From: Eubacterium sp.
Lineage (GTDB): Bacteria; Bacillota; Clostridia; Lachnospirales; Lachnospiraceae
Reading direction: 5' to 3'
DNA length: 6,665 nucleotides
NCBI GenBank assembly: GCA_020844525.1
Contig: JAJGAH010000144.1
Coordinates: forward strand, 1 to 6,665
Shown: positions 6,126 to 6,665 of the stretch, in pieces
How positions within the stretch are numbered: the first letter of the stretch is position 1
Layout of the letters: the number at the start of each line of letters is the position of its first letter
The notes under the pieces: model-generated
Database searches by the model: none
What the model saw: the letters and a program-made list of their open reading frames with translations, nothing else
Told to the model about the DNA's origin: nothing
Made by a program: the position numbers and the translations under genes

Positions 6126-6149
6126 ATGTACCGATATGATGTACTGTAA
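6126..6149 (+). other. Possible seven-codon leader ORF (MYRYDVL)
   Basis: ATG at 6126 opens a seven-codon frame ending in TAA. It is preceded by a near-ideal AGAAGGAG ribosome site (6110-6117) with an 8-base gap, far better than expected by chance for such a short frame. It lies about 105 bases upstream of the small plus-strand gene and could be its leader peptide, or the remnant of a lost gene start. GATGTAC occurs twice within it (6125-6131 and 6138-6144). No coding function is claimed. Confidence 0.3.
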
Positions 6150-6254
6150 GGATTTGTCTGTACGGTGGATGATAATTGTGCAATAATAACATTAAACACA
6201 GTGAAACACATTGCGAATGCCCGGCATATTGCAGGGCAGAAAGGAATCGCTCTT

Positions 6255-6491
6255 ATGGTTGTTACAATTCAGGAGTTTCTTGAGCTGAAGAAAATTCTGC
6301 AGGATAAATATCACACCAATATTCACTACCATGAAAGCTGTGACAGTCAGCATTTCTCGGCAGACGCACCACTGTCAGGTCCGGCGAAAATATTCATCCG
6401 TGACTATTTTTCAAAGTGGTACCAGAAGGTGAAGTTTTATGATGACGACAAGCTCTTTGTCCTCGTGGATATCTCGGACAGATATCTTTGA
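6255..6491 (+). CDS. Small protein of unknown function, RDAC-family-like
   Basis: This short protein of 78 residues begins MVVTIQEFLELKKIL. I chose ATG at 6255 because GAAAGGA (6239-6245) sits 9 bases upstream and the protein then begins as its relatives seem to. A GTG at 6165 would add 30 residues but has only a weak, distant AAGGA. The body has a conserved-looking core, HYHESCDSQHF, followed by a helix and a closing beta-rich segment (KVKFYDDDKLFVLV). This layout resembles the small Firmicutes proteins named for an RDAC motif (typically RDACGGQ), with ESCDSQ in place of the motif. The resemblance is from memory and the role is unknown. No signal peptide or membrane helix is seen. It diverges from the dehydratase operon and converges with the gene entering from the right. 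Confidence 0.65.
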   Translation: MVVTIQEFLELKKILQDKYHTNIHYHESCDSQHFSADAPLSGPAKIFIRDYFSKWYQKVKFYDDDKLFVLVDISDRYL

Positions 6492-6569
6492 CCCGTCGTC
6501 GGGGAAATACTTTTTTAGTAATTGCAATCCTTTGCCCCACCCCATGGGCATTTCTGACAGAGGAAGAAA

Positions 6570-6665
6570 TCACAGCCTTCTTTCCACACTATTACGATCA
6601 TAAGGTACATAGGCGGGGTATTTTTCATGAATCAGCTTTAAGGCTGCTTCCCGGTCCTTTTCCCG
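6570..6665 (-). CDS. C-terminal end of an unidentified protein entering from the right edge
   Basis: The last 31 codons before a TGA at 6570-6572 are open to the window edge on the minus strand; the other two minus-strand frames are stopped early. The peptide is charged and helix-prone, beginning REKDREAALKLIHEKYP and ending in NSVERRL. It looks like the natural end of a soluble protein, but too little is visible to name a family. It converges with the small plus-strand gene, and the two stop codons are 78 bases apart. Confidence 0.5.
   Translation of the reverse strand, partial: REKDREAALKLIHEKYPAYVPYDRNSVERRL

Noticed and set aside
6165..6254. GTG start giving a 108-residue version of the small plus-strand protein
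   Set aside because: Its ribosome site is weak and distant, and ATG 6255 has a better-placed GAAAGGA and gives the expected protein start.
6492..6553. Terminator between the convergent genes at the right
   Set aside because: CCCG-TCGT-CGGG (6492-6503) has only 4 pairs with the T-run 7 bases away, and TGCCC/GGGCA (6533-6550) has 5 pairs with only TTT after it. Both are too weak to call.
1..6665. CRISPR array, tRNA or rRNA genes, insertion sequence ends, phage structural genes
   Set aside because: I looked for spaced identical repeats, cloverleaf sequences, transposase motifs and terminal inverted repeats and saw none.

Overview
This window comes from a low-to-mid GC Gram-positive anaerobe of the Clostridia/Erysipelotrichia type. 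The evidence is an oxygen-sensitive glycyl radical enzyme, strong GGAGG-type Shine-Dalgarno sequences, sigma-A-like promoters, a cobalamin riboswitch with intrinsic terminators, and a small protein resembling a family common in Lachnospiraceae. The sequence does not fix a species.

Layout from left to right. A patatin-like phospholipase (minus strand) runs off the left edge and has its own promoter. Next come a two-helix potassium-channel-like protein and a ThyX-fold protein that starts at TTG and lacks the usual ThyX catalytic signature. About 200 bases of repeat-rich intergenic DNA follow (2075-2270). Then comes the main locus, also on the minus strand: a glycyl radical diol dehydratase-like enzyme (841 aa) and its radical SAM activase, 23 bases apart. 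The 592 bases from 5663 to 6254 hold no substantial gene, but they carry the dehydratase promoter, a complete cobalamin aptamer, two terminator-like hairpins and, on the other strand, a seven-codon ORF with a strong ribosome site. At the right are a short plus-strand gene and the last codons of a minus-strand gene that enters from outside.

How the parts work together. The dehydratase removes water from a small diol using a glycyl radical, so it needs no vitamin B12. Its radical Gly, its Cys/Glu pair and the spacing between them fit the long B12-independent propanediol dehydratase type (Roseburia inulinivorans). Its mRNA leader nevertheless begins with a cobalamin riboswitch followed by an intrinsic terminator. 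The simplest reading is that B12 shuts this B12-independent enzyme off, presumably in favour of a B12-dependent isozyme elsewhere in the genome. This is the most notable system in the window. The left-hand genes (ThyX-like, channel, patatin) show no functional link to it.
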